From: Anaerolinea sp.
GTDB lineage: Bacteria > Chloroflexota > Anaerolineae > Anaerolineales > Villigracilaceae
Reading direction: 5' to 3'
DNA: 64,000 nucleotides
NCBI GenBank assembly: GCA_020047815.1
Contig: JAIFNG010000021.1
Span: forward strand, 1-64,000
A program made the translations under genes and the position numbers. Each line of letters opens with the position of its first letter. Positions within the stretch are counted from its first letter, which is position 1. Below the pieces are notes generated by a model, which was not told where the DNA came from, searched no databases, and saw only the letters and a list, made by a program, of their open reading frames with translations. Shown piece by piece: positions 37,071-46,877 of the stretch.

Positions 37071-37622
37071 ATGTGGATTTCGGTCGTCTTTGTTTTTCTC
37101 ACTTTAATATTGATCTACATCTCTCGTAACTCGCTGCGTGCCCCGCAGTCACATGGATATTACCGATTCTTCGCATGGGAATGTATTCTGGGACTTTTTT
37201 TGCTCAATGTAAAATTTTGGTTTATTCAGCCGCTTGCATGGCATCAACTTATCGCATGGTTCCTGCTGTTTGTATCTCTGATTCCGCTTGGCTCCGGCAT
37301 ACACATCCTGCGGTCTCAGGGTAGACAGGTTGACAAAAGGAAAGGCGACACATCACTTTTAGCGTTTGAGAAAACCACGAACCTGATCACAAGCGGAATT
37401 TATAAATACATTCGCCACCCGATGTATTGCTCACTTCTGCTGCTGACATGGGGTATCTTTTTTAAGCGCCCCAACTTGACGGCTGTGACGCTCGCCACAA
37501 CCGCAACCGTATTTCTGATCTTCACTGCCAAGGCAGATGAAGCCGAATGCACTCGTTTTTTCGGCGATCAATATCGGGAATATTTGAAGCATACCAAAAT
37601 GTTCATTCCTTTCTTTTTTTGA
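37071..37622 (+). CDS. Isoprenylcysteine/phospholipid methyltransferase-like membrane protein
   Basis: 183 aa with about five helices. The C-terminal block GIYKYIRHPMYCSLLLLTWG and the following EAECTRFFGDQYREYLKHT are the SAM-binding signature of the ICMT/PEMT superfamily. The methylated lipid or protein is unknown. GAGGGTAAG lies before the start. 48 bases after upp. Confidence 0.85.
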   Translation: MWISVVFVFLTLILIYISRNSLRAPQSHGYYRFFAWECILGLFLLNVKFWFIQPLAWHQLIAWFLLFVSLIPLGSGIHILRSQGRQVDKRKGDTSLLAFEKTTNLITSGIYKYIRHPMYCSLLLLTWGIFFKRPNLTAVTLATTATVFLIFTAKADEAECTRFFGDQYREYLKHTKMFIPFFF

Positions 37623-37670
37623 AATGGCACCGGTCCATGGAGATGCATCGAAGGGCATAAGGATCTAATA

Positions 37671-39359
37671 ATGGAAAACAAAAAGGTCTACGATCTGATG
37701 TCCATCAAAATGCCCTATCTTTCGGGCAGATTATTGCGCCTGTTCGCTGCGCTTGTTGAAAGTCCGCTGGGAGGGCTGTTAATCCCAAACCTGCTGCAAA
37801 GCGCAGGCATTGAATGGCTGCGAAAGCAGGTCATTGACGAAGCGCCGACACATCACCCAATTCACTTTTCCGGCGCGCCAGCCACACAGAATTCAGCCAT
37901 TCCGGAAAAGGAATTTCCACGCACTGCGGCTGCAGAATCTCGCGGATTTCACTTTGCCACTGTTTTCGATTACGCCAAGGCCTATCGCGACGGCAAAACC
38001 ACTCCCGAAGAAGTGGCAACAAAATTATTGGCTGCCATCGAGGATAGCAACGCTGCCACACCTGCGTTACGCGCCGTGATAACCGTCAACCGTGAAGAAG
38101 TGATGCGGCAGGCGCGCGAAGCCACACAAAGGATCAAAGCAGGCAAGCCGCTTAGTATTTTCGATGGCGTACCGGTTGCAGTGAAGGATGAACTGGACTT
38201 GACACCATATCCCACGACCGTCGGCACTTCATTCCTGGGTAAATCACCTTCAAAAGAAGATGCCACCGTGGTCGCACGAATGCGCGCGGCCGGAGCACTG
38301 CTGGTCGGTAAGACCAACATGCATGAGATCGGCATCAACGTGACGGGCTTGAATCCACATCACGGGACGGCACGCAACCCGTATAACACGGGTCATTTCA
38401 CAGGCGGAAGTTCCAGCGGCTCGGCAGCCGCAGTTGCGGCGGGATTGGTACCCATTGCCCTGGGCGCAGACGGCGGCGGTTCGATCCGCATCCCCGCATC
38501 GTTCTGCGGCGTATTTGGATTGAAAGCCACCTTTGGGCGGGTGAGCGAGTTGGGAGCCGCGCCGTTATGCTGGAGCGTGGCTCACGTCGGACCTTTGGCT
38601 GGTACAGCCTCAGATATGGCCCTGGCATACGCTGTGATCTGTGGTCCCGACCTGCGTGACCCAAATTCACTTCATCAGCCTTTGCCCACGATCGAAGGCT
38701 GGGATCAACTCAACCTGCGCGGCGTCAAACTTGGGTTTTACAAGGAATGGTTCCAGCACGCCGACCCGGAAGTGGTGGCGGCTTGCGAAAACATGCTCAA
38801 GCGCTTTAGCGATATGGGTGCCGAGATCCGTGAGATTGTCATCCCTGACCTGGAATTAAACCGTATCGCGCATACAGTGACCATCCTCAGCGAGATGGTA
38901 CAGGCGATGAGCTACACCTACCCCGCTCATCACCGCGAGCATGGCCTGGATGTTCGCCTCAACCTTGCCTTAGGCCGTGCTTTCAACGCACAGGATTATC
39001 TCCTGGCACAGCGCGCCCGCACACGCATTATCAACAACTTTAACCACGCTCTTGAAGGGGTAGATATGATCCTCACCCCCACCACCGCCATTCCCGCACC
39101 AGAGATCAAGAAAGGCGCCTTGCCTGACGGAGAGTCTGACCTCTCAACCACCGCCGAGATCATGCGCTTTGTCACCTCTGCCAACATGACAGGTTTGCCA
39201 GCCGCCTCCTTCCCCGTTGGCTACACGACAAAGGGCCTACCCATCGGAATGCAAGCCATCGGGCGTGCCTGGCAGGAAAGCAACCTACTGCGGCTGGCCG
39301 TCAATGCTGAACAGGCACTTGAACGCCAAAAGCCGCAGGTGCATTACAAGATTTTGTAA
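37671..39359 (+). CDS. Amidase-signature family hydrolase
   Basis: 562 aa. Catalytic Lys172 (VAVKDELDL), the cis-serine in [10 protein letters not shown] (S247-S248) and the nucleophile S271 ([13 protein letters not shown]) form the Ser-cisSer-Lys triad. A roughly 90-residue N-terminal helical extension precedes the domain, as in fatty-acid-amide-hydrolase-like members. Substrate unknown. AAGGA precedes the ATG. A terminator follows. Confidence 0.9.
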   Translation: MENKKVYDLMSIKMPYLSGRLLRLFAALVESPLGGLLIPNLLQSAGIEWLRKQVIDEAPTHHPIHFSGAPATQNSAIPEKEFPRTAAAESRGFHFATVFDYAKAYRDGKTTPEEVATKLLAAIEDSNAATPALRAVITVNREEVMRQAREATQRIKAGKPLSIFDGVPVAVKDELDLTPYPTTVGTSFLGKSPSKEDATVVARMRAAGALLVGKTNMHEIGINVTGLNPHHGTARNPYNTGHFTGGSSSGSAAAVAAGLVPIALGADGGGSIRIPASFCGVFGLKATFGRVSELGAAPLCWSVAHVGPLAGTASDMALAYAVICGPDLRDPNSLHQPLPTIEGWDQLNLRGVKLGFYKEWFQHADPEVVAACENMLKRFSDMGAEIREIVIPDLELNRIAHTVTILSEMVQAMSYTYPAHHREHGLDVRLNLALGRAFNAQDYLLAQRARTRIINNFNHALEGVDMILTPTTAIPAPEIKKGALPDGESDLSTTAEIMRFVTSANMTGLPAASFPVGYTTKGLPIGMQAIGRAWQESNLLRLAVNAEQALERQKPQVHYKIL

Positions 39360-39387
39360 GAATTTTTTTGCGGGAAACATCCAAAAC

Positions 39388-39427
39388 AAAGGGCGAATAG
39401 AATGTCTTCTTTTCGCCCTTTATTTTT
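39388..39427 (+). terminator. Terminator after the amidase gene
   Basis: A 10-bp perfect stem (39388-39397 with 39412-39421), followed by ATTTTTT. Confidence 0.85.
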
Positions 39428-39460
39428 TATTGGCGTAACAAATTTTAACAGGAGTCTCCA

Positions 39461-39880
39461 ATGGCAGAATTAAAAACTAAACTCAATAATGCAAGTGTGA
39501 CCGATTTTCTGAATGGAATCAAAGATGAGCAAAATCGGGTGGATAGTTTTGAGATATTGAGGTTAATGCAGCAGGTCACCAAATTGGAGCCAAAGATGTG
39601 GGGATCGAACATCATTGGTTTTGGAAATGCGCACTACAAATACGAAAGCGGACGCGAGATCGATTGGTTTCTGGTGGGATTTTCTCCCCGCAAACAAAAC
39701 CTGACGGTATATGTGATGGGAAGTCTCGAGCCACATGCCGACCTGTTCAAAAAGCTTGGCAGACATAAAACAGGTGTCGGGTGTTTATATATCTCAAAAT
39801 TACAAGACATCGACACCAAAGTATTGAAAGAACTGATCAAGCGATCAGTTAAAGCTGCAAAAAGTCTTCAAACAGCATAA
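39461..39880 (+). CDS. DUF1801-family protein
   Basis: 139 aa matching the DUF1801 (YdhG-like) pattern: SVTDFLNGIKDEQNRVDSF, MWGSNIIGFGNAHYKYESG, DWFLVGFSPRKQNLTVYVM and KTGVGCLYISKLQDID. The function is not established. AGGAG precedes the start. Confidence 0.85.
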   Translation: MAELKTKLNNASVTDFLNGIKDEQNRVDSFEILRLMQQVTKLEPKMWGSNIIGFGNAHYKYESGREIDWFLVGFSPRKQNLTVYVMGSLEPHADLFKKLGRHKTGVGCLYISKLQDIDTKVLKELIKRSVKAAKSLQTA

Positions 39881-40168
39881 AGATCTTGACCGTGCAAAAA
39901 GCGAATACATCAGCCCAGGGCAAGCCCCACCCATTTATCATTACAAACCTTTGACATAACAATACTCGCCGGTTACTCGGATTAATGCCACATCCGTGCA
40001 TGATTTATGCTGTAAATGAGAGGCATGTGGTACTCAAACCAGGAGACCCTCGACAAAAATTTCGAGACTGGTCTCCTAAAAACCAGATTACTTTGGGTAA
40101 TCGCAAAAACGGATGTCTGTGTTGCATACATGTAATTATGCTGATTAAATTCTGGGAGAAATGGTGGA
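39881..40168. other. Intergenic region with a nested hairpin
   Basis: No gene is seen. The main feature is a nested inverted repeat at 40041-40077: outer arms AGGAGACC and GGTCTCCT, inner arms CTCGA and TCGAG around an A/T-rich loop. It may be a terminator or a small structured RNA. Confidence 0.4.
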
Positions 40169-40197
40169 GTTACAATTAGGCAATTTTGGTCTATAAT
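40169..40197 (+). promoter_or_regulatory. Promoter of the SH3 lipoprotein gene
   Basis: GTTACA and a perfect TATAAT at 17-base spacing, 32 bases before the ATG. Confidence 0.5.
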
Positions 40198-40228
40198 GTA
40201 AGAATTAATTCTCACAAAGGAGGATCCA

Positions 40229-40825
40229 ATGCTCGCAAAAAACGCACCCGTTCTGTTGTCCGTCATTTTTATCTCCCTTGCGGCGCTTGCCTGTAATATG
40301 CCGGGAAGTACACCCACCATCGAGGAAACTACACAGACAAATACAGTTACTTCCACAGTTACTGCAGCTGCAATGGCGACTGAAACACCCAGCCCCATTG
40401 CAACAGTGTCGGCATGTAAGCCAATCGTCACAGCCAACACGAATGCCAATGTCCGCAGCGGACCTGGTCAGGCATATGCCATTCTTGGTTCAATTCCACA
40501 AGGCGGTACAGCCAGCGTGGCAGGCAAAAACTATGACGGCACGTGGTGGTACATCGAGTTTGCTGGCGGCGATGCCGGTTTTGCATGGATCGCAGGATCC
40601 GTTACTTCCGCTGTTTGTATTCCCGATACGCTTGCATCAATTGTTGCGCCGCCAACGGCTGTTATTCCAACAGCCGCACCAACGAACACAACCATGGCAA
40701 CGGCGCCGCCTTCTGCAACACCAACCAGCGGCGGGGGCATTATTATCCTTCCACCCATCTTTATATTTCCAACAGCAACACCAACATTTTTTATTATTTT
40801 CCCCATATTCACCATCGGCCCGTAA
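40229..40825 (+). CDS. SH3-domain lipoprotein
   Basis: 198 aa. A lipobox LAALAC (Cys22) ends the signal peptide, then a Thr-rich linker, a bacterial SH3 domain (NANVRSGPGQAYAILGSIPQ, WWYIEFAGGDAGFAWIAG), and a Pro/Thr-rich tail with a very hydrophobic end (IIILPPIFIFP). Such domains bind wall peptides. The strong AAAGGAGG sits before the start. A terminator follows. Confidence 0.88.
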   Translation: MLAKNAPVLLSVIFISLAALACNMPGSTPTIEETTQTNTVTSTVTAAAMATETPSPIATVSACKPIVTANTNANVRSGPGQAYAILGSIPQGGTASVAGKNYDGTWWYIEFAGGDAGFAWIAGSVTSAVCIPDTLASIVAPPTAVIPTAAPTNTTMATAPPSATPTSGGGIIILPPIFIFPTATPTFFIIFPIFTIGP

Positions 40826-40838
40826 AGAATTACAGACC

Positions 40839-40880
40839 AAACAGGTATTCCAATATAAATTTGTTGGAATACCTGTTTTT
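40839..40880 (+). terminator. Terminator after the SH3 lipoprotein gene
   Basis: A 15-bp perfect stem (40839-40853 with 40864-40878), followed by T's (tract of five). Confidence 0.9.
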
Positions 40881-40903
40881 ATATTCTGGCAATGATCAAA
40901 TAA

Positions 40904-42277
40904 TTAGGATGGAATGCCGGGGCTATTCACCAGATCGTGAATCCATTTCCTTGACGTATAACGCCATCCACTTACGAAGGCTTTCGCTAGTTCTTCGAGC
41001 ATGACCATGAGATAGACCAGGTACACGGGAAGATGCAGCACGAACGCACCAACATACGCGGCTGGAACACCGATCAGCCAGATGGAACATATTTCCATCA
41101 AGAGGGCAAACCGGGTGTCTCCACCAGCACGCAAGGCGCCAATAAAAACAGAAAAATTGAACATACGGATCCACAACGTCCCTGCCATGACCGTCAACAG
41201 CCAGCGCACATTGTTTTCTCCGGCCGGGGACAGCTCATAAAGCCCGACAACAGCGCTTCGCAGGAACATGATCAGCACTCCAACCCCGATGGCAAATAAG
41301 ACACCCAGAATGATGACACGTCGCACGATTTCATGGGCTTCCTCTTTACGGCCTGCGCCAATGCGGTTACCAACCAGAACTGAGCAGGCGTTTCCAAGCC
41401 CAATAAATACTACAAAACCAAGTTCTTCGATCGTGGCGTTGATATTGATCGCGGCGATCGCATCGGTGCCAATGTGGGCATAAATGGCGTTGTAGGTGGT
41501 AATACCCAGCGACCAGAATAATTCATTAGCAACAGCTGGCAAAGCGGTCTTTAATACACGGGAAAAGAAAGGCATATCAAAAGAAAAGAAGGTTAACGGA
41601 TTGGCGGCAAGCGGAGTCTTTTGAGTGTAGATCAGGATCAGGAGCAGGACCAGCTCCAAAGACCAGCCTGCGGCAGTGCCGATCGCCGCGCCGCGTACTC
41701 CGAGGGCGGGAAGCCCCCCTATGCCAAAGATCAATCCGTATCCCAGGATCGTCTTGAAGGCCAGCGCGGCAACAGTGGCGATGACCGTCATCCGGATCAG
41801 TTGAATGCTGCGCAGGACCGCAATGTAGGCTGTGGCGATGGCAACCGGTATATAGGTGAAACCGACAATGCGCAGGTAACTGCTTCCAAGCTCGATCACC
41901 TCGGTATCCTGGGTGTAAAAGCCAAGCACGGTTTCCGGCATCAGAACCGCAATCAATGTAAAAATGGATGCAACCGATACCGACACAATGAGACTCATTC
42001 CCAGTACTTTGCGAATTGGCTCCATCTCCTGCTTACCCCAATATTGGGCGGTAAAAATCGCCATGCCGCTGGTGGCACCAAATAAGATCAGGATCAACAC
42101 AAAAAAAACCTGGTTGGATAGGCCCAGTGCCGCAATGGCAGTTTCACCCAACTGCCCAACCATGATAACGTCGATCATATTGAGCGAGGCGCTGAGCAAT
42201 TGTTGGAAAGAAATGGGGATCGCGATAACAAGCAACTCGCGCAAAAAGGAACGGTCACGCAGGAAAGAGAGGTTCAT
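40904..42277 (-). CDS. MATE-family efflux transporter
   Basis: 457 aa, twelve predicted helices in two MatE halves. It starts with the typical IAIPISFQQLLSASLNMIDVIMVGQLG and has GTAAGWSLELVL and ...NACSVLVGNRIGAGRKEEA in the second half. It exports drugs or metabolites using Na or H gradients; substrate unknown. No Shine-Dalgarno is visible. Confidence 0.92.
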   Translation of the reverse strand: MNLSFLRDRSFLRELLVIAIPISFQQLLSASLNMIDVIMVGQLGETAIAALGLSNQVFFVLILILFGATSGMAIFTAQYWGKQEMEPIRKVLGMSLIVSVSVASIFTLIAVLMPETVLGFYTQDTEVIELGSSYLRIVGFTYIPVAIATAYIAVLRSIQLIRMTVIATVAALAFKTILGYGLIFGIGGLPALGVRGAAIGTAAGWSLELVLLLILIYTQKTPLAANPLTFFSFDMPFFSRVLKTALPAVANELFWSLGITTYNAIYAHIGTDAIAAININATIEELGFVVFIGLGNACSVLVGNRIGAGRKEEAHEIVRRVIILGVLFAIGVGVLIMFLRSAVVGLYELSPAGENNVRWLLTVMAGTLWIRMFNFSVFIGALRAGGDTRFALLMEICSIWLIGVPAAYVGAFVLHLPVYLVYLMVMLEELAKAFVSGWRYTSRKWIHDLVNSPGIPS

Positions 42278-42306
42278 AGGAAAGGTATTGTATCAAAAGG
42301 ATTGGT

Positions 42307-42341
42307 AAAAAAGTGACTACCGCCCTCAAGGCAATAGTCAC
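42307..42341 (-). terminator. Terminator after the histidine phosphatase gene
   Basis: Arms 42313-42319 and 42335-42341 (GTGACTA/TAGTCAC); on the minus strand a T-run (42312 to 42307) follows. Confidence 0.75.
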
Positions 42342-42415
42342 CCGGTTATTCCTCAAATATTCCCACCCTTAATGTTTATTTATATAAGAATCGGGATACG
42401 GCAGCATCACCATAT

Positions 42416-43099
42416 TTATGTCTGTTCCGCATCCCACCATTTGGACAGACGACCACCAGAACGCTTGGGCTGGTCGGTATAATGCGACACATCATTGAAC
42501 AACATCAGCCGCGCACGGACGGGATCTTTGAAATCGAGCACGTTCAGGCAGGCTGGGGATTGGTCGAGTCGGTCACGGTATCCCCGGGCATCAAACCCAA
42601 GCAAGCTGCTGATAAGCAGACGCAGGGTGGCTTTGTGTGATACTACCAATACATTTTGTCCACGATGCTCCAGCACGATCTCACGGATGACAGGCAGGGC
42701 GCGGGCAATTACATTGACCCCGGCTTCCCCGCCCTCAGGAGCAAATGTGAAAGGATCTTCCTCCCATGCGGCATACTCCTCGGGGAACTGCGATTCAACA
42801 TCCGCCCGGCGCATCCCCTCCCAATGCCCATGGTGGATTTCTCGTAAACCTTCCCGATGAATCACAGGAATTTTATGCGAAACTGCAAGAATAGTCGCCG
42901 TCTGGACGGTACGTGTCATCGGACTGCAATAGACCGCCGCAATAGAATCATCCGCCAGTCGTTCAGCCAATTGTCCTGCTTGAGATTTTCCTTCGTCAGA
43001 AAGATGAACATCCACCGCGCCTGCAAATCTGTCTTCGGCGCTGAGCTGGGTCGCCCCATGGCGAACCATGTAGATTCGGGTTGTTTTTTGTTTGGACAT
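42416..43099 (-). CDS. Histidine phosphatase family protein
   Basis: 227 aa. The RHG motif is VRHGATQ with catalytic H14; other family blocks are GLREIHHGHWEGM (catalytic Glu region) and VLVVSHKATLRLLI (second His). It is phosphoglycerate-mutase-like or alpha-ribazole-phosphatase-like; the substrate cannot be assigned. No operon partner. Confidence 0.88.
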   Translation of the reverse strand: MSKQKTTRIYMVRHGATQLSAEDRFAGAVDVHLSDEGKSQAGQLAERLADDSIAAVYCSPMTRTVQTATILAVSHKIPVIHREGLREIHHGHWEGMRRADVESQFPEEYAAWEEDPFTFAPEGGEAGVNVIARALPVIREIVLEHRGQNVLVVSHKATLRLLISSLLGFDARGYRDRLDQSPACLNVLDFKDPVRARLMLFNDVSHYTDQPKRSGGRLSKWWDAEQT

Positions 43100-43459
43100 C
43101 GGTTATCTGATTCTCCCATAAAGAGTCTCCACCGGATCATTTGAACTGGTTGGTCGATTTATATCTGGAATGGCATATAAAATACCTCGCTGACAGGTCA
43201 CAGGAGTGATTTCATTGCCAACCCAAGTTCTTTTATGAAAGCGGATGATTTTCACGATTTGCATATACTTATCTTATGTGAATTACCCGTCAATGCTTGA
43301 TGATCAAGATCATCTTTCCTCAAATTACTGACAACAAAATTATACTATTTCCACGATAATCAGATGCGTGTTTTGGAAGTCGCAAATATAAAAAAGGATC
43401 GGGCATCAATCAAAAAGGATTAAAGCCCCATTGGATCAAGCAAATCAAATTTTTATCAA
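43100..43459. other. Intergenic region, no gene seen
   Basis: AT-rich stretch between two minus-strand genes. I see a small palindrome (43299-43314, GATGATC AA GATCATC) and no convincing reading frame. It likely carries the promoter of the histidine phosphatase gene. Confidence 0.35.
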
Positions 43460-44389
43460 CTACTCATCGGGCGCATCACGGACAATATATAGCGGTCTTC
43501 CTTTTGCCTCATCATATAGGCGGCCAACGTATTCGCCAAGAATGCCAAGCGAGATTAGCTGCACTCCCCCGAGGAACAACACCGCGATCAAGGTTGTTGC
43601 CTGACCGAAGAATGCGCCTGACCCCATCATACGCATATAGACCACAACAGGGATTGCTAAAATGGAAACACCCGCCGAGAAGAAACCAAAATAAGTCGCC
43701 ACCTGCAAAGGGAAATAAGAAAAACCCGTGATCGCATTCAGCGCCAACTTGAGCATCTTGCGGAAAGGGTATTTCGTAACCCCTGCTACACGTGCAGCAC
43801 GCCTGTACGTGACCCCGATCTGCTTGAAGCCCACCCAGGCAGACATGCCGCGTGGAAAGCGGTGACGTTCCTTCATTTGCTTGAGTACATTCACCACCTT
43901 GCGGTCCATCAGACGGAAGTCGCCTGTATCGACAGGGATTTTTACATCAGTGATACTGTAGATCAAACGATAGAACATGGCGGCAGTAAATTTCTTAAAC
44001 CATGATTCACCCTCTCGTTCGCCACGAACCGCATAGACAACCTCATATCCTTCCTTCCACTTCTTTGCAAGTTCAAGAATCGTTTCGGGGGGGTCCTGCA
44101 AATCTGCATCGATAATGACAATCGCATCGCCGCGAGCAAAATCCCATCCTGCAGTAATGGCAACCTGATGCCCAAAATTACGGGCAAATATCACGGGACG
44201 CACGGACCGGTCCGCGAGTGCCAATTGGCGGATTTTTTCTGTTGAGCCATCTGTTGAACCATCATCTACAAGGATAAGTTCCCAGGTCTCCCCTGAAGAG
44301 TCCATCACCTGCTTAACGCGGCGGTATAACTCGGGAAGATTCTCGATCTCGTTATAAATGGGCGCAATGATCGAATAGGTAATTTTCAT
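43460..44389 (-). CDS. GT2 glycosyltransferase, DPM1/GtrB-like
   Basis: 309 aa. The N-terminal GT-A domain has VDDGSTDGS and DADLQDPPE (metal site), and the C-terminus two membrane helices (about 230-250 and 265-285). This matches undecaprenyl-phosphate sugar transferases of the GtrB type. It overlaps the AI-2E-like gene by four bases and ends the thrC operon. Confidence 0.9.
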   Translation of the reverse strand: MKITYSIIAPIYNEIENLPELYRRVKQVMDSSGETWELILVDDGSTDGSTEKIRQLALADRSVRPVIFARNFGHQVAITAGWDFARGDAIVIIDADLQDPPETILELAKKWKEGYEVVYAVRGEREGESWFKKFTAAMFYRLIYSITDVKIPVDTGDFRLMDRKVVNVLKQMKERHRFPRGMSAWVGFKQIGVTYRRAARVAGVTKYPFRKMLKLALNAITGFSYFPLQVATYFGFFSAGVSILAIPVVVYMRMMGSGAFFGQATTLIAVLFLGGVQLISLGILGEYVGRLYDEAKGRPLYIVRDAPDE

Positions 44390-45549
44390 AATGCCTTTTT
44401 TCTTTTTTCACTTGTGGAAATCCGAGGTCCGCGCCGGGCAGCCGGTCTTTCAACAGAAACCAGGGGGGATTCTTCTTCATCATTCTCAAAGGCCGGCAAT
44501 CCCAGGATCCGGCGGCGCAGGTACTCGATTATCACTGCAACAGAAGCCAAAACAGGAACAACCAACAATGCCCCCATAATGCCTTCCAAAATAGTGGCGA
44601 TCATGATCGCAATAAAGATGAGCGCCTCATTCATGCGCAGGCTGCGTCCCATAATGATCGGGCGCAGAAAAAAATTCTTCAGGTTGATCAACACCAAATA
44701 GGCCGCTGCTACGATCCCCGCCACCCAGAAATTCGAGAGTGGGATCCAATTTGATCCCTCAAGCAGTGCAACCCCAAAAGCCAGTGCCACCGCCAGGAAA
44801 GGTCCAACATCTGGGATCAGCGTAAACAACCCGGCAAGCGCACCAAGCACCAGTGCTCCGGGGATGCCTATGATCGCCCATGCAATGGTAAACACCACCC
44901 CAACCACCAACATCAACACGATCTGCCCTCGCAAGTATGCCATCCACACATTCCGAAGCCGTCTATATAACTCCCGCAATTCTTCACGATAGGCTTGCGG
45001 GGCAAGATCAACCAGCCAATCACGCATATGAGGCCATTCGCTCATAAATAAATGCACACTGACAAGAATTACCAGAAACCACAGGGTATTGATGGATGTG
45101 GATTCGATCAATGCCAAGGCTTCCTCGGGCAATGGTGTAAGGATCGATTCCTGCAGCTGACCCAGGCTTTCGCCCACCTGTTCAAAATGAAAGACCATGT
45201 TGCCAAATTGTTTGGGCTGTGTAAGCCATTCACTGGTTTGGTTCGAAAGGTCAAGCAGATCACTTGCTACAAGTTTAATTTCATCAAAAAAGATGGGGGT
45301 CAAGGCAGCCGGCACACCGACCATCACAATCAATGCGGAAAAATACACAATATTAACAGCAGCCTTACGGGTGAGTTTTGTATTCTGCACCAACATCGTC
45401 ACGGCAGGGCTGATCAAATATGCTGCAAAAGCAGATATTACCAGCATCTTCACAGCCTCCCGTGCATAAATTAACAGGGCAACCACTGTGATAAATACAA
45501 TAATTCCCGCCACATAACGGGCAGAAGTATTCCACTGCTCATTTTTCAT
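44386..45549 (-). CDS. AI-2E-family transporter
   Basis: 387 aa with seven to eight helices. The AI-2E signature is seen in LVLGALAGLFTLIPDVGPFLA and the C-terminal LRPIIMGRSLRMNEALIFIAIMIA. Family members export autoinducer-2 or move Na+; the substrate here is unknown. Starts and stops overlap with both neighbours by four bases. The last 40 residues are charged and cytoplasmic. Confidence 0.88.
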   Translation of the reverse strand: MKNEQWNTSARYVAGIIVFITVVALLIYAREAVKMLVISAFAAYLISPAVTMLVQNTKLTRKAAVNIVYFSALIVMVGVPAALTPIFFDEIKLVASDLLDLSNQTSEWLTQPKQFGNMVFHFEQVGESLGQLQESILTPLPEEALALIESTSINTLWFLVILVSVHLFMSEWPHMRDWLVDLAPQAYREELRELYRRLRNVWMAYLRGQIVLMLVVGVVFTIAWAIIGIPGALVLGALAGLFTLIPDVGPFLAVALAFGVALLEGSNWIPLSNFWVAGIVAAAYLVLINLKNFFLRPIIMGRSLRMNEALIFIAIMIATILEGIMGALLVVPVLASVAVIIEYLRRRILGLPAFENDEEESPLVSVERPAARRGPRISTSEKRKKAL

Positions 45550-46823
45550 AAAACTCTTTTGACTGCCTCTAATGTAGGTTCAATAATGGGAGCGGATTGA
45601 ACAGCCTGCATAGCCGCACGGACGTCCTTAAGCCCGCTTCCAGTATTCATCACCAAAATTGGGTCATCTCTCCCGACCACACCCAAACCCATCGCCTTGA
45701 CCAGCCCAGCATAAGCAGTTGCTCCTGCTGGCTCAGGGAAGACACCCATTTTTCCAAGGTCTGCGATTGCTGTGATTATCTCCTCGTCAGACACAGTTAT
45801 ATATGTACCGCCTGTTTCCTTCGCGGCACGCACAGCACGAACACCGTCACGAGGCAGGTCCACAGAAATGCTGTCGGCAATGGTCGTGGCGGAGACAGGG
45901 GTAATGATCTCTGTATTTGCGCGGAAGGCATTAGCGATCGCAGCAGAACCCTCCGCCTGCACACCGATAATACGCGGCATATTCGGGATCCAGCCAAGGG
46001 CAAGCAGGTCCTTGAAGCCTTTATGGATGCCTGAGATGATGTTGCCATCACCCACGGAAACAAAAATTGCCAGTGGAGAATGGTTATCCAATGGACTGTC
46101 CTTCTTGTGCCAGTCACGATGTGCTGCCAACCACCATTCCCAAATTTCAAAGGCGGCGGTCTTCTTGCCCTCCAATGTAAACGGGTTATAACCTGTATTC
46201 CGGCAATACCATCCGAATTCCTCTGCCGCCTTAACAGTCAGGTCAAAGGCATCATCATACGTGCCGTCCACTAAAATAACTTTGGCGCCAAAGATCAGCA
46301 ATTGCGCCACTTTCGCTTGCGGAGCCGATTTGGGCGCGAAGATGACAGCCTTCTGGTCCACCGCAGCAGACATACCCGCCAACGCTGCTCCAGCATTACC
46401 TGTGGAGGCAGTCACGATCACCTCCGCTTTGAGTTCACGCGCACGAGTTACAACAACTGCACTGGCGCGATCCTTGAATGAAGCGGTTGGGTTGCGAGAT
46501 TCATCCTTGAGCCAAAGATGCCTAAGTCCCAATTTATCTGCCAGGCGGGGCAGGGCGAAGACGGGCGTCCAACCTGCGGCGTGTAAGGGCGTGGAACCAC
46601 CTGCGGGTTCATTGACGGTTAACAGAGGCAGGTAGCGCCAAAGCGAAGCTTCAGTCCGCGAGGTAATATCCTCAGGATGAAATTTCTTTTTGATGTAACC
46701 ATAATCAGGGATAACGTCAAGATTGCCGCCATCCTTGGGACAAGTATATGTAACCTGACCAGGCAGGTATTCAGATCCGCACAGTGAACAGCGATAGCCG
46801 GTGAATTTATTCATGTTTATCAT
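45546..46823 (-). CDS. thrC: Threonine synthase
   Basis: A 425-aa PLP enzyme that makes threonine from O-phosphohomoserine. An N-terminal zinc-ribbon-like part (CSLCGSEY...CPKDGG) precedes the catalytic domain with the PLP lysine in TASFKDRASAVVV and TASTGNAGAALAGMSAA. Start chosen at 46823 (AGGA close by); 46814 is the alternative. First gene of the thrC-AI2E-GT2 operon. Confidence 0.92.
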   Translation of the reverse strand: MINMNKFTGYRCSLCGSEYLPGQVTYTCPKDGGNLDVIPDYGYIKKKFHPEDITSRTEASLWRYLPLLTVNEPAGGSTPLHAAGWTPVFALPRLADKLGLRHLWLKDESRNPTASFKDRASAVVVTRARELKAEVIVTASTGNAGAALAGMSAAVDQKAVIFAPKSAPQAKVAQLLIFGAKVILVDGTYDDAFDLTVKAAEEFGWYCRNTGYNPFTLEGKKTAAFEIWEWWLAAHRDWHKKDSPLDNHSPLAIFVSVGDGNIISGIHKGFKDLLALGWIPNMPRIIGVQAEGSAAIANAFRANTEIITPVSATTIADSISVDLPRDGVRAVRAAKETGGTYITVSDEEIITAIADLGKMGVFPEPAGATAYAGLVKAMGLGVVGRDDPILVMNTGSGLKDVRAAMQAVQSAPIIEPTLEAVKRVL

Positions 46824-46877
46824 TTTTCCTGCCCCAATTTTACCCGATATACGGACAGGCATACTTAACCACATACA

